This document shows positions 8,706 through 16,723 of a stretch of 28,554 bases of DNA, in pieces. The translations under genes were made by a program, and so were the position numbers. Numbering within the stretch: the first letter of the stretch is position 1; each line of letters starts with the position of its first letter. Source of the stretch: JBEKEX01 sp050013615 (GTDB lineage Bacteria > Chloroflexota > Anaerolineae > Anaerolineales > Anaerolineaceae); the NCBI GenBank assembly GCA_050013615.1, contig JBEKEX010000019.1:1-28554 (forward strand), in the 5' to 3' direction. Under the pieces are notes generated by a model. It had not been told where the DNA came from. It searched no databases and was given only the letters and a program-made list of their open reading frames with translations.

Positions 8706-9869
8706 TTATTTCGCGGCGATATAAGTTGCTATAGTAGGCTTGAATTCTTCCACCGGCAATACATCGATCAATTCGTATTCACGGCTGCCCAGGCCAAGCG
8801 CGGCGCCATATTCCACTACCTTGTAGGGGTCCTTCAATGGTCCATGCAGCCAGGCGTAAGGATGGCCTTTGCGGGTGTGGACCTCGAGCGAGGTGGGGAT
8901 ATTTTCTTCGATCAGCTTGCTCTTGCCGGTCATATCCAACACCGCCGAATCCAATGCCACGATATCATCCGAGCCGAAGATGCCTGCGTCGGGCAGGATG
9001 GACATGCCGGTGAAGCCGAAGCAATCACACACCGGTGTCTGCTGAGTTGCCAACGCCAGGTGGGTATATTTCCCGGGCTTGAAGGTGGACAGGGTGATGT
9101 CGACGCTGTTGGCGCAGGCTTCCTGGAAAACGTAAAAATTAGCGGGATCGATCTTCAAGCTACCTTCCGGCGCCACTTTCAGGCAGCGCCCACATTGGTT
9201 GCACTCGTCGACATGCAGATGGATCTCATTGGCATCATCTTTGTCGAACACCAAAGCGCCGAAGGGGCACGAAGCCACAATCTTCTTTCGCATTTCCACA
9301 TCGGGGCATTTCTCCGGAAACCAATAGCGTGCATAGTGGCAGGTATCGTGCATGGCCCGACGGGTCTCGCCTGCCATGCAGCCCAACGCCAGGTTCTTGA
9401 ACGCCCCTCCGAATCCACAGCTCGGATGGCCTTTGATGTGAGCGAAGTTGACCAAAAAGGTGGCGTCTTCGATCAAGCCTGCCACTCTCCAAGTTTTCAT
9501 TTGGCGGAAAGGTCGCTCATGGGGGTAGCTGTAAGTATCCGCCGGCCCACTGCCGGGATATATAGGGCATCCCAATGTTTCGGTGGAATAGCCCCGTTCT
9601 TCCGAATTCTTGACATCCCATTCGACATCTACGACGAACGGCTTTCCACCGCCATCCTTGATCGCCTGTACCACCTTGCGCACGAAAAGCGGATGGATGG
9701 TGGAGTAACTCAAATTGTTACCGGTATGCATTTTGACCGCCACCAACTCATCTTTCACCCGGTCACGCAGGTGCAGTCTTTCCAAGATCAGATCCAGCTT
9801 GGCCGGCAGCGTTTCACTTGCCTCCAGACGGCTTTGCCTGGGCGAACCCCAATACACTTTCGAAGCCAT
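8706..9869 (-). CDS. DUF362 domain-containing iron-sulfur protein
   Basis: 387 residues from ATG 9869 (CAGGAG 5 nt upstream; a longer start at 9932 lacks a ribosome site). The N-terminal part is the DUF362 fold with the family hallmark KGHPSCGFGGAFKN (about residues 146-159). A degenerate ferredoxin-like insertion follows: C201-P202 in the first motif and CNQCGRC (C223, C226, C229) in the second, with A233-P234 where a Cys-Pro is normal. In a two-cluster ferredoxin fold, three cysteines of one motif plus the Cys-Pro of the other make one cluster, so exactly one [4Fe-4S] site appears kept. Family members are often soluble redox or ligand proteins of unknown reaction; no function is assigned. 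Single-gene transcript. Confidence 0.88.
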   Translation of the reverse strand: MASKVYWGSPRQSRLEASETLPAKLDLILERLHLRDRVKDELVAVKMHTGNNLSYSTIHPLFVRKVVQAIKDGGGKPFVVDVEWDVKNSEERGYSTETLGCPIYPGSGPADTYSYPHERPFRQMKTWRVAGLIEDATFLVNFAHIKGHPSCGFGGAFKNLALGCMAGETRRAMHDTCHYARYWFPEKCPDVEMRKKIVASCPFGALVFDKDDANEIHLHVDECNQCGRCLKVAPEGSLKIDPANFYVFQEACANSVDITLSTFKPGKYTHLALATQQTPVCDCFGFTGMSILPDAGIFGSDDIVALDSAVLDMTGKSKLIEENIPTSLEVHTRKGHPYAWLHGPLKDPYKVVEYGAALGLGSREYELIDVLPVEEFKPTIATYIAAK

Positions 9870-9912
9870 ATATTCTCCTGATTTCAATTCAAAGATGAAG
9901 ATCAACGCACTA

Positions 9913-9958
9913 ATTATAACCATACTTGCCAAAGCAGCTTAACAAAAGCGTCTATAAT
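9913..9958. promoter_or_regulatory. Divergent -10 boxes between DUF362 gene and membrane-protein gene
   Basis: TATAAT occurs on the minus strand at 9913-9918 (towards the DUF362 gene) and on the plus strand at 9953-9958 (towards the gene at 10011). Neither has a convincing -35 at the right spacing, so these are assigned from position and the perfect -10 only. Confidence 0.45.
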
Positions 9959-10010
9959 TATTAAGAAACCATCCCCGACAAAGCGTTTTTCACACACCCA
10001 TGGAGGAGCC

Positions 10011-10637
10011 ATGCTCAATCATCCCGAAGCCACCGCTCAGGCACTCAGTATTTTGCGCAGCGGCAACCCATTCCAGTGGTACGTCATCACCTTACTGGCA
10101 TTGGTTATCTATGTCTATGCGAATGAATATTCGAAGAAGAACTGGAAAGGCATCGCTGCCGGCTTTTCATTGTACCTGATGCACTGGTTGTATGAGATCC
10201 TCAATGCGTTGATCCAGCATTTCTCGGGCCACGCCCTGTGGACCGTGCCCACCGGGACAGCATTCTTATTGCTGGTGGGCGTGGGAATCGAATTGAGCTT
10301 CATGTTTGCCATCGCCGGCCTGGTGCTGAGCAAGCTGCTGCCTGAAGACCCCGAGATGAAGATCCTTGGCATCCCCAACCGCATCTTCTTTGCCGTGGCA
10401 AACGCAGCCCTCTTTTCGATCATCGAGATCTTTCTGGCAAAAACTCCCACCTTCGTATGGGTCTACCCGTGGTGGGGCGCCTTCCCTGTCTTCATCACTG
10501 TCTACATCCCCTTCTTTGTGGTGTCCTTCCTGTGCTACGACTGGCCGCCGCGTACGCAAAAGATCGTCATCGGTGCGCTCGCGGTTGTCGATATCCTTGC
10601 CCTGGTAGTCTTTGCCGGCATTTTGCACTGGATCTAA
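10011..10637 (+). CDS. Hypothetical six-helix integral membrane protein
   Basis: 208 residues, not recognised. About six hydrophobic helices can be seen: around residues 22-37, 48-66, 80-108 (probably one long or two short), 122-140, 150-175 and 184-206. Conserved-looking polar or aromatic clusters lie at helix ends (WLYEILNALIQH, WVYPWWGAFP, YDWPPR). There is no signal peptide or catalytic motif. GGAGG precedes the ATG closely. It is followed 36 bp downstream by a HEAT-like gene on the same strand, so the two may form an operon. A role in carotenoid- or cyclase-like membrane chemistry is imaginable but not supported. Confidence 0.8.
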   Translation: MLNHPEATAQALSILRSGNPFQWYVITLLALVIYVYANEYSKKNWKGIAAGFSLYLMHWLYEILNALIQHFSGHALWTVPTGTAFLLLVGVGIELSFMFAIAGLVLSKLLPEDPEMKILGIPNRIFFAVANAALFSIIEIFLAKTPTFVWVYPWWGAFPVFITVYIPFFVVSFLCYDWPPRTQKIVIGALAVVDILALVVFAGILHWI

Positions 10638-10673
10638 AAGCTACGGGAGACGTTGCGTAAAAAGGTATCCCTC

Positions 10674-11192
10674 ATGACCGATCTTTTAGACCAATTGGCC
10701 GGCGGTGACCTTCGCTCCATCGGCCGCTCTCAAGAAGTGGTCGACGAAGTGCTTGCCGATCCGCAGCAATTCGGCGAATTGATCTCGGGGATGCTGCACA
10801 CCGACCCGGTGGTGCGCATGCGTGCCGCCGACGCAGTGGAAAAGGTGACGCGCAGCCACCCTGAATGGCTGCAAGCTTACAAGACCTTCTTGATAGAAAA
10901 AGTCGCCCCCCTCGACCAACCCGAAGTGCGCTGGCACGTGTGTCAATTGCTACCGCACCTCGAATTGACCCCGGGCGAACGCCGGATTGTCGTCGGCATT
11001 CCTGATAGCTATTTGAGCGATAAAAGCAGCATCGTCAAGACCTTCGCCATGCAGGCGCTGGCCGACCTTGCTATGCTGGATGTGGAATTACGCCAAGAAG
11101 TTATCGAAAAGATCGAGGCTCTGACTGCCAACGGAACACCCGCCATGCGCAGCCGGGGAAAGAAATTATTGAAAATGCTCAAAGAGGAATGA
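10674..11192 (+). CDS. HEAT-repeat-like hypothetical protein
   Basis: About 172 residues from ATG 10674 (AAGG 8 nt upstream); a TTG at 10653 after GGGAG would add seven residues. The whole chain reads as paired amphipathic helices with HEAT-like signatures (DPVVRMRAADAVEKV, QPEVRWHVCQLLPHL, SSIVKTFAMQALADLA, PAMRSRGKKLLKML). This pattern is typical of alpha-solenoid scaffold proteins that bind other proteins or DNA; HEAT-fold DNA glycosylases of the AlkD type are a distant alternative. No transmembrane segment or catalytic motif is visible. Probably co-transcribed with the membrane protein upstream. Confidence 0.75.
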   Translation: MTDLLDQLAGGDLRSIGRSQEVVDEVLADPQQFGELISGMLHTDPVVRMRAADAVEKVTRSHPEWLQAYKTFLIEKVAPLDQPEVRWHVCQLLPHLELTPGERRIVVGIPDSYLSDKSSIVKTFAMQALADLAMLDVELRQEVIEKIEALTANGTPAMRSRGKKLLKMLKEE

Positions 11193-11215
11193 GTGTGGGA
11201 CAGGTGATGAAAAAA

Positions 11216-11354
11216 TGTCATTGCGAGAGGTTTGGTGCTTTTCCAAACTCGTGGCAATCTCCTGACGAGCTCGGAGATCGCCACGTCTCTACGAGACAGG
11301 TCCCGAACCCCCTAAAGAACAGGGGGCAGGCAAGCACCGGGCCTCGCGATGACA
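11216..11354. repeat. MITE-like palindromic intergenic repeat
   Basis: 139-bp element bounded by imperfect inverted ends TGTCATTGCGAG (11216-11227) and CTCGCGATGACA (11343-11354). It contains an inner inverted repeat CGTGGCAATCTCC (11250-11262) / GGAGATCGCCACG (11273-11285). The end sequence resembles the widespread TCATTGCGAGG class of intergenic repeats known from several phyla, including Chloroflexota. No coding capacity is seen. It lies just after the HEAT-like gene and just before the tRNA-derived repeat array. Confidence 0.7.
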
Positions 11355-11361
11355 AATAATA

Positions 11362-11598
11362 GGCACGTGCACCTCGATGGTGTTGAGAGGGCCCATTTTA
11401 AATAAAAAATTGCCCCCATCGGGATTCGAACCCGAGCCTTGGCACCTGCACCTCGATGGTGTTGAAAGGGCCCGTTTTAGATAAAAATTGCTCCCATCGG
11501 GATTCGAACCCGAGCCTTGGCACCTGCACCTCGATGGTGTTGAAGAGGGCCTATTTTAAATTAAAAAGTGCCCCCATCGGGATTCGAACCCGAGCCTT
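11362..11598 (-). repeat. Three tandem degenerate copies of the 3' half of tRNA-Glu
   Basis: Three head-to-tail units start at 11362, 11441 and 11519 (periods 79, 78 and 80 bp) and run straight into the intact tRNA-Glu. Each unit, in tRNA sense, carries an anticodon-loop segment GGCCCTCTCAA (copies vary), a 19-nt insertion ending GAGGTGCAGGTG (GAGGTGCACGTG in the copy farthest from the tRNA), the variable loop, and a full T-arm and acceptor 3' strand ending GATGGGGGCA (GATGGGAGCA in the middle copy). A T-rich flank follows. The D-arm and 5' acceptor strand are missing, so none can be a functional tRNA. The copy farthest from the gene lacks the T-arm on its outer side. Confidence 0.88.
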
Positions 11599-11641
11599 GG
11601 CCTTGAGAGGGCCATGTCCTAGGCCGCTAGACAATGGGGGC
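11569..11641 (-). tRNA. tRNA-Glu (anticodon CTC)
   Basis: Intact 73-nt cloverleaf on the minus strand. Acceptor GCCCCCA pairs with TGGGGGC, discriminator A. The D-arm is TCTAGCGGCCTAGGA, the anticodon stem TGGCC/GGCCA with loop CTCTCAA (anticodon CTC), and the T-arm has the GGTTCGAATCC motif. CCA is not encoded. It decodes GAG. Confidence 0.95.
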
Positions 11642-11721
11642 AACTGGCAAAGATTTTATCATGCCGGATGGGGGATGTCAACGAAAGCCGGAACGGGAAA
11701 GAATTTGGGCCGTGCATCGAA

Positions 11722-11750
11722 TTGACTTACTATTTTTCCCGTGTTATCAT
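11722..11750 (+). promoter_or_regulatory. Sigma70-type promoter of the PIN-TRAM/cysS/rlmB operon
   Basis: TTGACT (11722-11727), 17-bp spacer, TATCAT (11745-11750), 62 bp upstream of the PIN-TRAM start codon. Confidence 0.65.
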
Positions 11751-11812
11751 GAAGTCACAGTGCAATTATCCTTCATTCATTTGCACTTTAACAATTTATT
11801 TGGAGGAATTAT

Positions 11813-12916
11813 ATGAGTGCTGACTTTATTTTTCGTCTTATCGGCATGGTTCTATTTGCAATTCTCGGTACATTTTGGGGCAACAACCTTGGTCAAATCG
11901 CCAATGTCCATCCTGCACCAGGAACGCTGCCGGTCGAACAATATTCTTTCGCATTAGGACTTGTTGGGGCATTGGTCGGTTTGATACTGACCCCGTTCAT
12001 CACCATCCGCCCCGTACGGGCATTGCGCTCGCTGCTGACCCGCATTTCCACTCAATCGTTATCTGCTGCCCTTATGGGCTTGATCGCCGGATTGATCATC
12101 GCGGCGCTTTTGTCGTTCCCGCTGTCATTATTACCCTATCCTTTCGGTGACGTGATGCCCTTCGTTGGCGCCGTTCTGTTCGCCTACCTGGGCATTTCGG
12201 TTTTCGTGATGCGCCAGAGTGATATTTTTACCATCTTCGCCTCCCTCACCAAAGGCAACTCCAGTGCAGCCAGCGCGGAGCCCGGCCAAAACCTGGCCGC
12301 CACCCGCACCATCCTGCTGGATACCAGCGTCATCATCGACGGGCGCATTGCCGACATTGCCCGCACCGGTTTTCTGCCCGGCTCGCTGTTGATCCCGCGC
12401 TTCGTACTCAACGAGCTGCAATATATTGCCGATTCGGCCGACAGTCTGCGCCGCCAACGCGGCCGGCGCGGTTTGGAAGTGCTATCGCAGTTGCAAAAAG
12501 AACCCACCATCCCTGTGCGCTTGAGCGATATCGACGTAGAAGGGGTCAAAGAAGTAGATGAAAAGCTGGTCATCCTCGCCCGGCAAATGCGCTGTCCGAT
12601 CCTGACCAACGACTACAACCTGAACCGCGTGGCCGAGTTACAGGGTGTGATCGTCCTCAACATCAACGAACTCGCCAACGCGGTCAAATCCGTGTTGCTG
12701 CCCGGTGAAACCATGAGCGTGCGCGTCATCCAGGAAGGCAAGGAACAAAGCCAGGGTGTGGGCTACATGGACGACGGCACCATGGTGGTCATCGAGGCCG
12801 GACGGGATTACATCAACCAGGAGATCCTGGTCACCGTCACCAAAGTGCTGCAGACCGCTGCCGGCCGCATGATCTTTGCCCGGCCGGAAGAAGAACGGTC
12901 GAACGGCGAGCATTGA
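11813..12916 (+). CDS. Membrane-anchored PIN and TRAM domain protein (YacL-like)
   Basis: 367 residues. Four hydrophobic N-terminal helices (about residues 5-22, 42-62, 82-102 and 108-125) are followed by a PIN nuclease domain from about residue 165. Its acidic residues lie in LLDTSVIIDGR, VLNELQYIAD, EVDEKL and LTNDYNLN, the four-acid pattern of an active metal-dependent RNase. A C-terminal TRAM domain (about 300-355; GETMSVRVIQEG, GVGYMDDGTMVVIE) should bind RNA. This architecture matches the YacL family, a putative membrane-tethered ribonuclease. ATG 11813 is preceded by GGAGG at 6 nt. It leads into cysS 28 bp downstream. Confidence 0.9.
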   Translation: MSADFIFRLIGMVLFAILGTFWGNNLGQIANVHPAPGTLPVEQYSFALGLVGALVGLILTPFITIRPVRALRSLLTRISTQSLSAALMGLIAGLIIAALLSFPLSLLPYPFGDVMPFVGAVLFAYLGISVFVMRQSDIFTIFASLTKGNSSAASAEPGQNLAATRTILLDTSVIIDGRIADIARTGFLPGSLLIPRFVLNELQYIADSADSLRRQRGRRGLEVLSQLQKEPTIPVRLSDIDVEGVKEVDEKLVILARQMRCPILTNDYNLNRVAELQGVIVLNINELANAVKSVLLPGETMSVRVIQEGKEQSQGVGYMDDGTMVVIEAGRDYINQEILVTVTKVLQTAAGRMIFARPEEERSNGEH

Positions 12917-12944
12917 TCCGGACAAGAGCGCTTGGAGCCATTCC

Positions 12945-14345
12945 ATGGGAATCAAGATCTATAACACACTGACACGCAAAAAAGAAGAACTCGTCACGCT
13001 GGAGCCCAATAAAGTGCGCATGTACGTCTGCGGCGTGACGGTTTACAACAAAGCACATGTCGGCCACGCCATGTCAGCGCTGGTGTTCGATATGATCCGC
13101 CGTTACCTGGCCTACCGGGGATATGAAGTGCGCCACGTCACCAATTTCACCGACGTGGACGACAAGATCATCAACCGCGCCAACCTGTTGGGCGTCGATC
13201 CTTTTCAACTGGCCGAGGGGTACATTGTCGAATTCCAACAACAGTTGAAAGTACTCAATATCCTGCCCGCCACGGTCAACCCGCGTGCCACGCGCGAGAT
13301 GGACACGATCATCCGCATGATCGAAGGCCTGGTCGAAAAGGGATTTGCATACCCGGCCGGCGGTGACGTTTATTTCCGGGTCCAAAAAGATCCCCATTAC
13401 GGCAAACTTTCGGGACGGCGGGTGGAGGATATGAAAGCCGGCGCACGCATCGAGGTGGGCGAATTGAAGGAAGACCCACTCGATTTTGCATTGTGGAAAG
13501 CCGCCAAGCCCGGCGAGCCCGCCTGGGACAGCCCGTGGGGCAAAGGTCGCCCCGGCTGGCATATCGAATGCTCGGCCATGAACCTGACCCACCTGGGTGA
13601 GCAGATCGATATCCATGGCGGCGGGAATGACCTGATCTTCCCACACCACGAAAACGAGATCGCCCAGACCGAGAGTCTAACCGGCAAGGAGTTCGCCCAT
13701 TATTGGGTGCACAACGGTATGCTCCAGTTCGGCGGCGAAAAGATGTCGAAATCGCTCGGCAACCTGATCACCATCGAGGATTTCCTGACCAAGCACCCCG
13801 CCGACGCGTTGCGCTTCATGGTGCTCAATTCCGGTTACCGCAGCCCGTTGACGTTCAATGACGAGGTCATTCAGCAATCCGAGAACGCCCTGGAACGCAT
13901 GCGCGTGGCACTGCACCCCGCCCAGCCGGAGGCTAAAGGCGCACCGACAGCCAGCCTTGAAGCCTTGAAAAAGCAGACCGAAGCCACTAAAACCAGCTTC
14001 ATCGAATCGATGGACGATGATTTCAACTCAGCCGGTGCTCTGGGTTACCTGTTCGAGTTGGTGCGCGCCATCAACCAGGCCCGTGCCGATGGTGCCACCG
14101 ACGCGGAACTCGAGCCCGCCCAATCCACCTTCAAAGAACTGACCGGTGTGCTGGGGCTGCAATTGGCCGAAAAGAGTGCCTCCAGCAACCAGGCAGCCGC
14201 CCTGGTGGACCTCTTGATCGACTTGCGCAAAGAATTGCGCACTCAAAAGCTGTGGCAGCTTTCCGATAAAATCCGTGACCGCCTGGCCGAGCTGGGCGTC
14301 ATACTCGAAGACAATAAAGAAGGCACAAGCTGGAGATGGAAGTAA
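12945..14345 (+). CDS. cysS: Cysteinyl-tRNA synthetase
   Basis: Charges tRNA-Cys with cysteine in the cytoplasm. 466 residues from ATG 12945 (GGAG upstream); an upstream in-frame ATG at 12876 lies inside the PIN-TRAM gene and is unlikely. The class I catalytic signatures are HVGH (residues 38-41, HIGH motif) and KMSKS (266-270). The zinc ligands C29, C209, H234 and E238 are all present, at positions close to those of the E. coli enzyme. The C-terminal helical DALR-type region holds the anticodon-binding part. It sits between the PIN-TRAM gene and rlmB in a housekeeping operon. Confidence 0.97.
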   Translation: MGIKIYNTLTRKKEELVTLEPNKVRMYVCGVTVYNKAHVGHAMSALVFDMIRRYLAYRGYEVRHVTNFTDVDDKIINRANLLGVDPFQLAEGYIVEFQQQLKVLNILPATVNPRATREMDTIIRMIEGLVEKGFAYPAGGDVYFRVQKDPHYGKLSGRRVEDMKAGARIEVGELKEDPLDFALWKAAKPGEPAWDSPWGKGRPGWHIECSAMNLTHLGEQIDIHGGGNDLIFPHHENEIAQTESLTGKEFAHYWVHNGMLQFGGEKMSKSLGNLITIEDFLTKHPADALRFMVLNSGYRSPLTFNDEVIQQSENALERMRVALHPAQPEAKGAPTASLEALKKQTEATKTSFIESMDDDFNSAGALGYLFELVRAINQARADGATDAELEPAQSTFKELTGVLGLQLAEKSASSNQAAALVDLLIDLRKELRTQKLWQLSDKIRDRLAELGVILEDNKEGTSWRWK

Positions 14346-14358
14346 AGGGGACTGAACT

Positions 14359-15102
14359 ATGAGAGAATGGATCGTCGGCCGAAACCCGGTGTACGAAGTG
14401 CTGCGCGCCAACCGGCGCCAGGTGTTCCGCCTGCTGGTGGCCAGCGGAGCGGAAGAGAAAGGCCGGCTGGCAGAGATCATCCAGATCGCCGCCGCCCAGA
14501 AAGTCCCCGTCCAACACGTGCTGCGCTCGCAGGTGGATAACCTGGGAGAAAATCCACAGGGTGTGGGGTTGGAAGCCAGCGGTTATCCTTATATTGACAT
14601 TCAAGATATCATCGAACATGCCAAGGAGCGCCAGCAAGCGCTCTTTGTGTTGATGCTGGACCAGGTCCAGAACCCGCAGAACCTGGGATCACTGATGCGC
14701 ACCGCCGAAGCAGTTGGTGTGGATGGGATTGTCATGCCCCTGGCACGCGCCGTCGGCGTGACACCCGCAGTCGTGAGCGCTTCAGCCGGGGCCAGTGAGC
14801 ATTTGCTGGTGGCACAATCCAACCTGTCCCAGGCCATCGAGACCTTCAAACAGGAAGATGCCTGGGTGGTGGGCATGGACGGCGATCCAAAACAGGCCAA
14901 ACAAGTAGGAGAAGTGCCGTTGACCGGGCCGCTGGTAATTGTAGTGGGAAGCGAAGGGGAAGGCATCCATTCGCTGGTGCGCAGCTCGTGCGATTTCCTG
15001 CTGCGTCTGCCCATGATAGGCAAAATTGCCTCTTTGAACGCCGCCGTGGCAGGTTCCGTAGCGCTGTATCTGGCATTCCAAGCCAGATCGGCTCAGAAAT
15101 AA
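14359..15102 (+). CDS. rlmB: SpoU-family 23S rRNA (guanosine-2'-O-)-methyltransferase RlmB
   Basis: 247 residues, an SPOUT methyltransferase using S-adenosylmethionine to 2'-O-methylate a guanosine of 23S rRNA. The N-terminal substrate-binding domain begins with IVGRNPVYEVL (residues 5-15), typical of RlmB/TrmH. SPOUT motif 1 is QNPQNLGSLMRTA (about 104-116, with the catalytic Arg), motif 2 VVGSEGEGI (about 195-203) and motif 3 LPMIGKIASLNAAVAGSVAL, forming the trefoil knot. It starts 13 bp after cysS with AAGGGG upstream, an often-conserved pairing. Exact target (G2251 or another) is inferred from family. Confidence 0.92.
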   Translation: MREWIVGRNPVYEVLRANRRQVFRLLVASGAEEKGRLAEIIQIAAAQKVPVQHVLRSQVDNLGENPQGVGLEASGYPYIDIQDIIEHAKERQQALFVLMLDQVQNPQNLGSLMRTAEAVGVDGIVMPLARAVGVTPAVVSASAGASEHLLVAQSNLSQAIETFKQEDAWVVGMDGDPKQAKQVGEVPLTGPLVIVVGSEGEGIHSLVRSSCDFLLRLPMIGKIASLNAAVAGSVALYLAFQARSAQK

Positions 15103-15120
15103 TCAATTGTATTGAGAATC

Positions 15121-15158
15121 AAAAAGCAGGGATGGAGATAATCCGTCCCTGCTTTTAT
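15121..15158. terminator. Bidirectional Rho-independent terminator between rlmB and serS
   Basis: The stem AAAGCAGGGA / TCCCTGCTTT (with an inner GGA/TCC pairing) is flanked by A-rich and T-rich runs on both sides. It can therefore end rlmB transcripts on the plus strand and serS transcripts on the minus strand. It fills most of the 67-bp gap between the convergent stops. Confidence 0.88.
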
Positions 15159-15169
15159 TGTCGGTAAGT

Positions 15170-16453
15170 TTACTGTCTGGTTTCTTTTTCGATCACCTTG
15201 ATCCCGCCCATCCAGGGCAGCAATACGTCCGGTACCACGATCGAGCCATCCGCTTGTTGGTAGTTCTCCATCACCGCAATCAGGGTGCGCGGCAGGCCCA
15301 GTCCGGATCCGTTCAGCGTATGCACCAGGCGGGTCTTGCCGTTTTCGGCCTGGCGATATTTGATGTTCGCCCGGCGCGCCTGGAAATCGCCCACGTTCGA
15401 GACGGACGACACCTCCAGCCACTCCTCACAGCCCGGCGCCCATACCTCCACGTCAAAAGTGATGTTGGCATTGAAGCCCAGGTCGCCGGTGCACAGGCTC
15501 ACGATGCGATGCGGCAGACCAAGCTGGCGGCAAGTGTCACGCGCATCTTCCAGCATCTTCTCGAGCTCGTTCTTCGATTCTTCCGGCTTGCAATAAATGT
15601 ACATTTCCACTTTATCGAACTGGTGGCCGCGCTTGATACCGCGCACGTCCCGGCCGGCGCTCATCTTCTCACGACGGAAGCAGGGCGTATAAGCCGTGTA
15701 GCGCATCGGCAGGTTGGTCTCTTCGAGCACGTCATCGATGTGGATGCCCGTCAGCGGCACTTCGGCCGTTGGTACCATCCACAAGTCTTCTTCGTGATCT
15801 TTGTAGAGATTATCCGCAAACTTAGGGAGCTGCCCCGAGCTATACAACGTGGCGCCCTTGACCATGAACGGCGTGTATTTTTCGAGATATCCCTGGCGGC
15901 CGTGCAGATCGAGCATCCAGGCGATCAGCGCCCGCTCCAGGCGTGCCCCTGCTCCACTCAACACGTAAAAGCGCGAGCCGGTGATCTTGACGCCCTGTTC
16001 GAAATTCATGATCCCCAGCGCCGGGCCCAAATCCCAATGCGGCAGGGGTTTGAAGTCGAACTCGGGCAATTTGCCTTCGGTCTCGACCACTTTGTTATCC
16101 TGCTCACCCGTCCCGTAGGGCGTGCGGCTGTCGAGGAGATTGGGGATGGATGCCACGATGTCCTGGAGTTTGGTCTCCACATCATGGACGCGCCCATCCA
16201 GCTCAGCTATCTTGTCGCCCACCTGGCGCATGGCGTCGATCTTGGCCTGGCGTTCGTCCTTATCCTTGATCTGGCTGATCTCCTTGGATGCTTTATTGCG
16301 CTCTGCCTTGAGCGTCTCCACTTCGGACAGCAAACTGCGGCGTTCCACGTCCAGTTTCAACACGTCATCCACCGGCGCAGGGTCCATCTGCCGTTTGCGC
16401 AGCGATTCACGCACTACGTCGGGAGTTTCCCGGATCAAATTGATATCCAGCAT
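15170..16453 (-). CDS. serS: Seryl-tRNA synthetase
   Basis: Class II synthetase that charges tRNA-Ser (and tRNA-Sec where present) in the cytoplasm. 427 residues, normal length. The N-terminal antiparallel coiled-coil arm that holds the tRNA long variable arm spans about residues 30-105. The catalytic core has TAEVPL (229-234), motif 2 with R260/R261 and KMSAGRDVRG (263-272), and motif 3 GSGLGLPRTLIAVMENYQ (382-399). ATG 16453 is preceded by GGAGG. It is transcribed alone from a strong promoter through a serine T-box leader, so expression should rise when uncharged tRNA-Ser accumulates. Confidence 0.97.
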   Translation of the reverse strand: MLDINLIRETPDVVRESLRKRQMDPAPVDDVLKLDVERRSLLSEVETLKAERNKASKEISQIKDKDERQAKIDAMRQVGDKIAELDGRVHDVETKLQDIVASIPNLLDSRTPYGTGEQDNKVVETEGKLPEFDFKPLPHWDLGPALGIMNFEQGVKITGSRFYVLSGAGARLERALIAWMLDLHGRQGYLEKYTPFMVKGATLYSSGQLPKFADNLYKDHEEDLWMVPTAEVPLTGIHIDDVLEETNLPMRYTAYTPCFRREKMSAGRDVRGIKRGHQFDKVEMYIYCKPEESKNELEKMLEDARDTCRQLGLPHRIVSLCTGDLGFNANITFDVEVWAPGCEEWLEVSSVSNVGDFQARRANIKYRQAENGKTRLVHTLNGSGLGLPRTLIAVMENYQQADGSIVVPDVLLPWMGGIKVIEKETRQ

Positions 16454-16475
16454 GACACACCTCCATATTAATAAT

Positions 16476-16716
16476 TAAAATTCCCCCGCACTTGCAGGAC
16501 GAGGGGGAATTCGTGGTGCCACCTGCTTTCGCCGTAAGAACGGCCTTGTTGTGGAGATAACGGCTGCCACCGGTCCTTTTATGATAGCCAACGGCGTATC
16601 CTTGCAAGAACACCCATCAGAACGCGGGGTTGGATTTCGCCGGGATCACCGCCAACTCACACCGACCGTTGGCTCTCTGGAGGGAAACCTGGCTACTGGA
16701 CCTCACACGGGTAAAC
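16476..16716 (-). ncRNA. T-box riboswitch (serine) upstream of serS
   Basis: The minus-strand leader has T-box hallmarks. The AGAGAGCC..GGTGTGA distal stem I motif is near its start. A likely specifier TCC (serine codon, 16632-16634) lies in the context AAATCCAACC. The T-box core GGTGGCACCACG is at 16512-16523. An intrinsic terminator follows: stem AATTCCCCC / GGGGGAATT (16479-16487 and 16503-16511) and a short T run. The bulge UGGC would pair with NCCA of a tRNA having discriminator G, as tRNA-Ser does. Uncharged tRNA-Ser should stabilise the antiterminator and allow serS read-through. Confidence 0.9.
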
Positions 16717-16723
16717 TAAAGCC

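Noticed and set aside
8703..9881. Plus-strand 392-codon ORF
   Set aside because: Lies entirely opposite the DUF362 gene, whose protein has clear family motifs; the plus-strand product has none.
11362..11641. CRISPR array
   Set aside because: Repeats are direct but about 79 bp long, head to tail, with no unique spacers, and match the adjacent tRNA; no cas genes nearby.
11456..11725. Plus-strand 89-codon ORF through the tRNA region
   Set aside because: It runs antisense through the tRNA-derived repeats and encodes the repeated peptide that such tRNA antisense frames give; not a gene.
15158..16471. Plus-strand 437-codon ORF
   Set aside because: Antisense shadow of serS, which carries all class II synthetase motifs.
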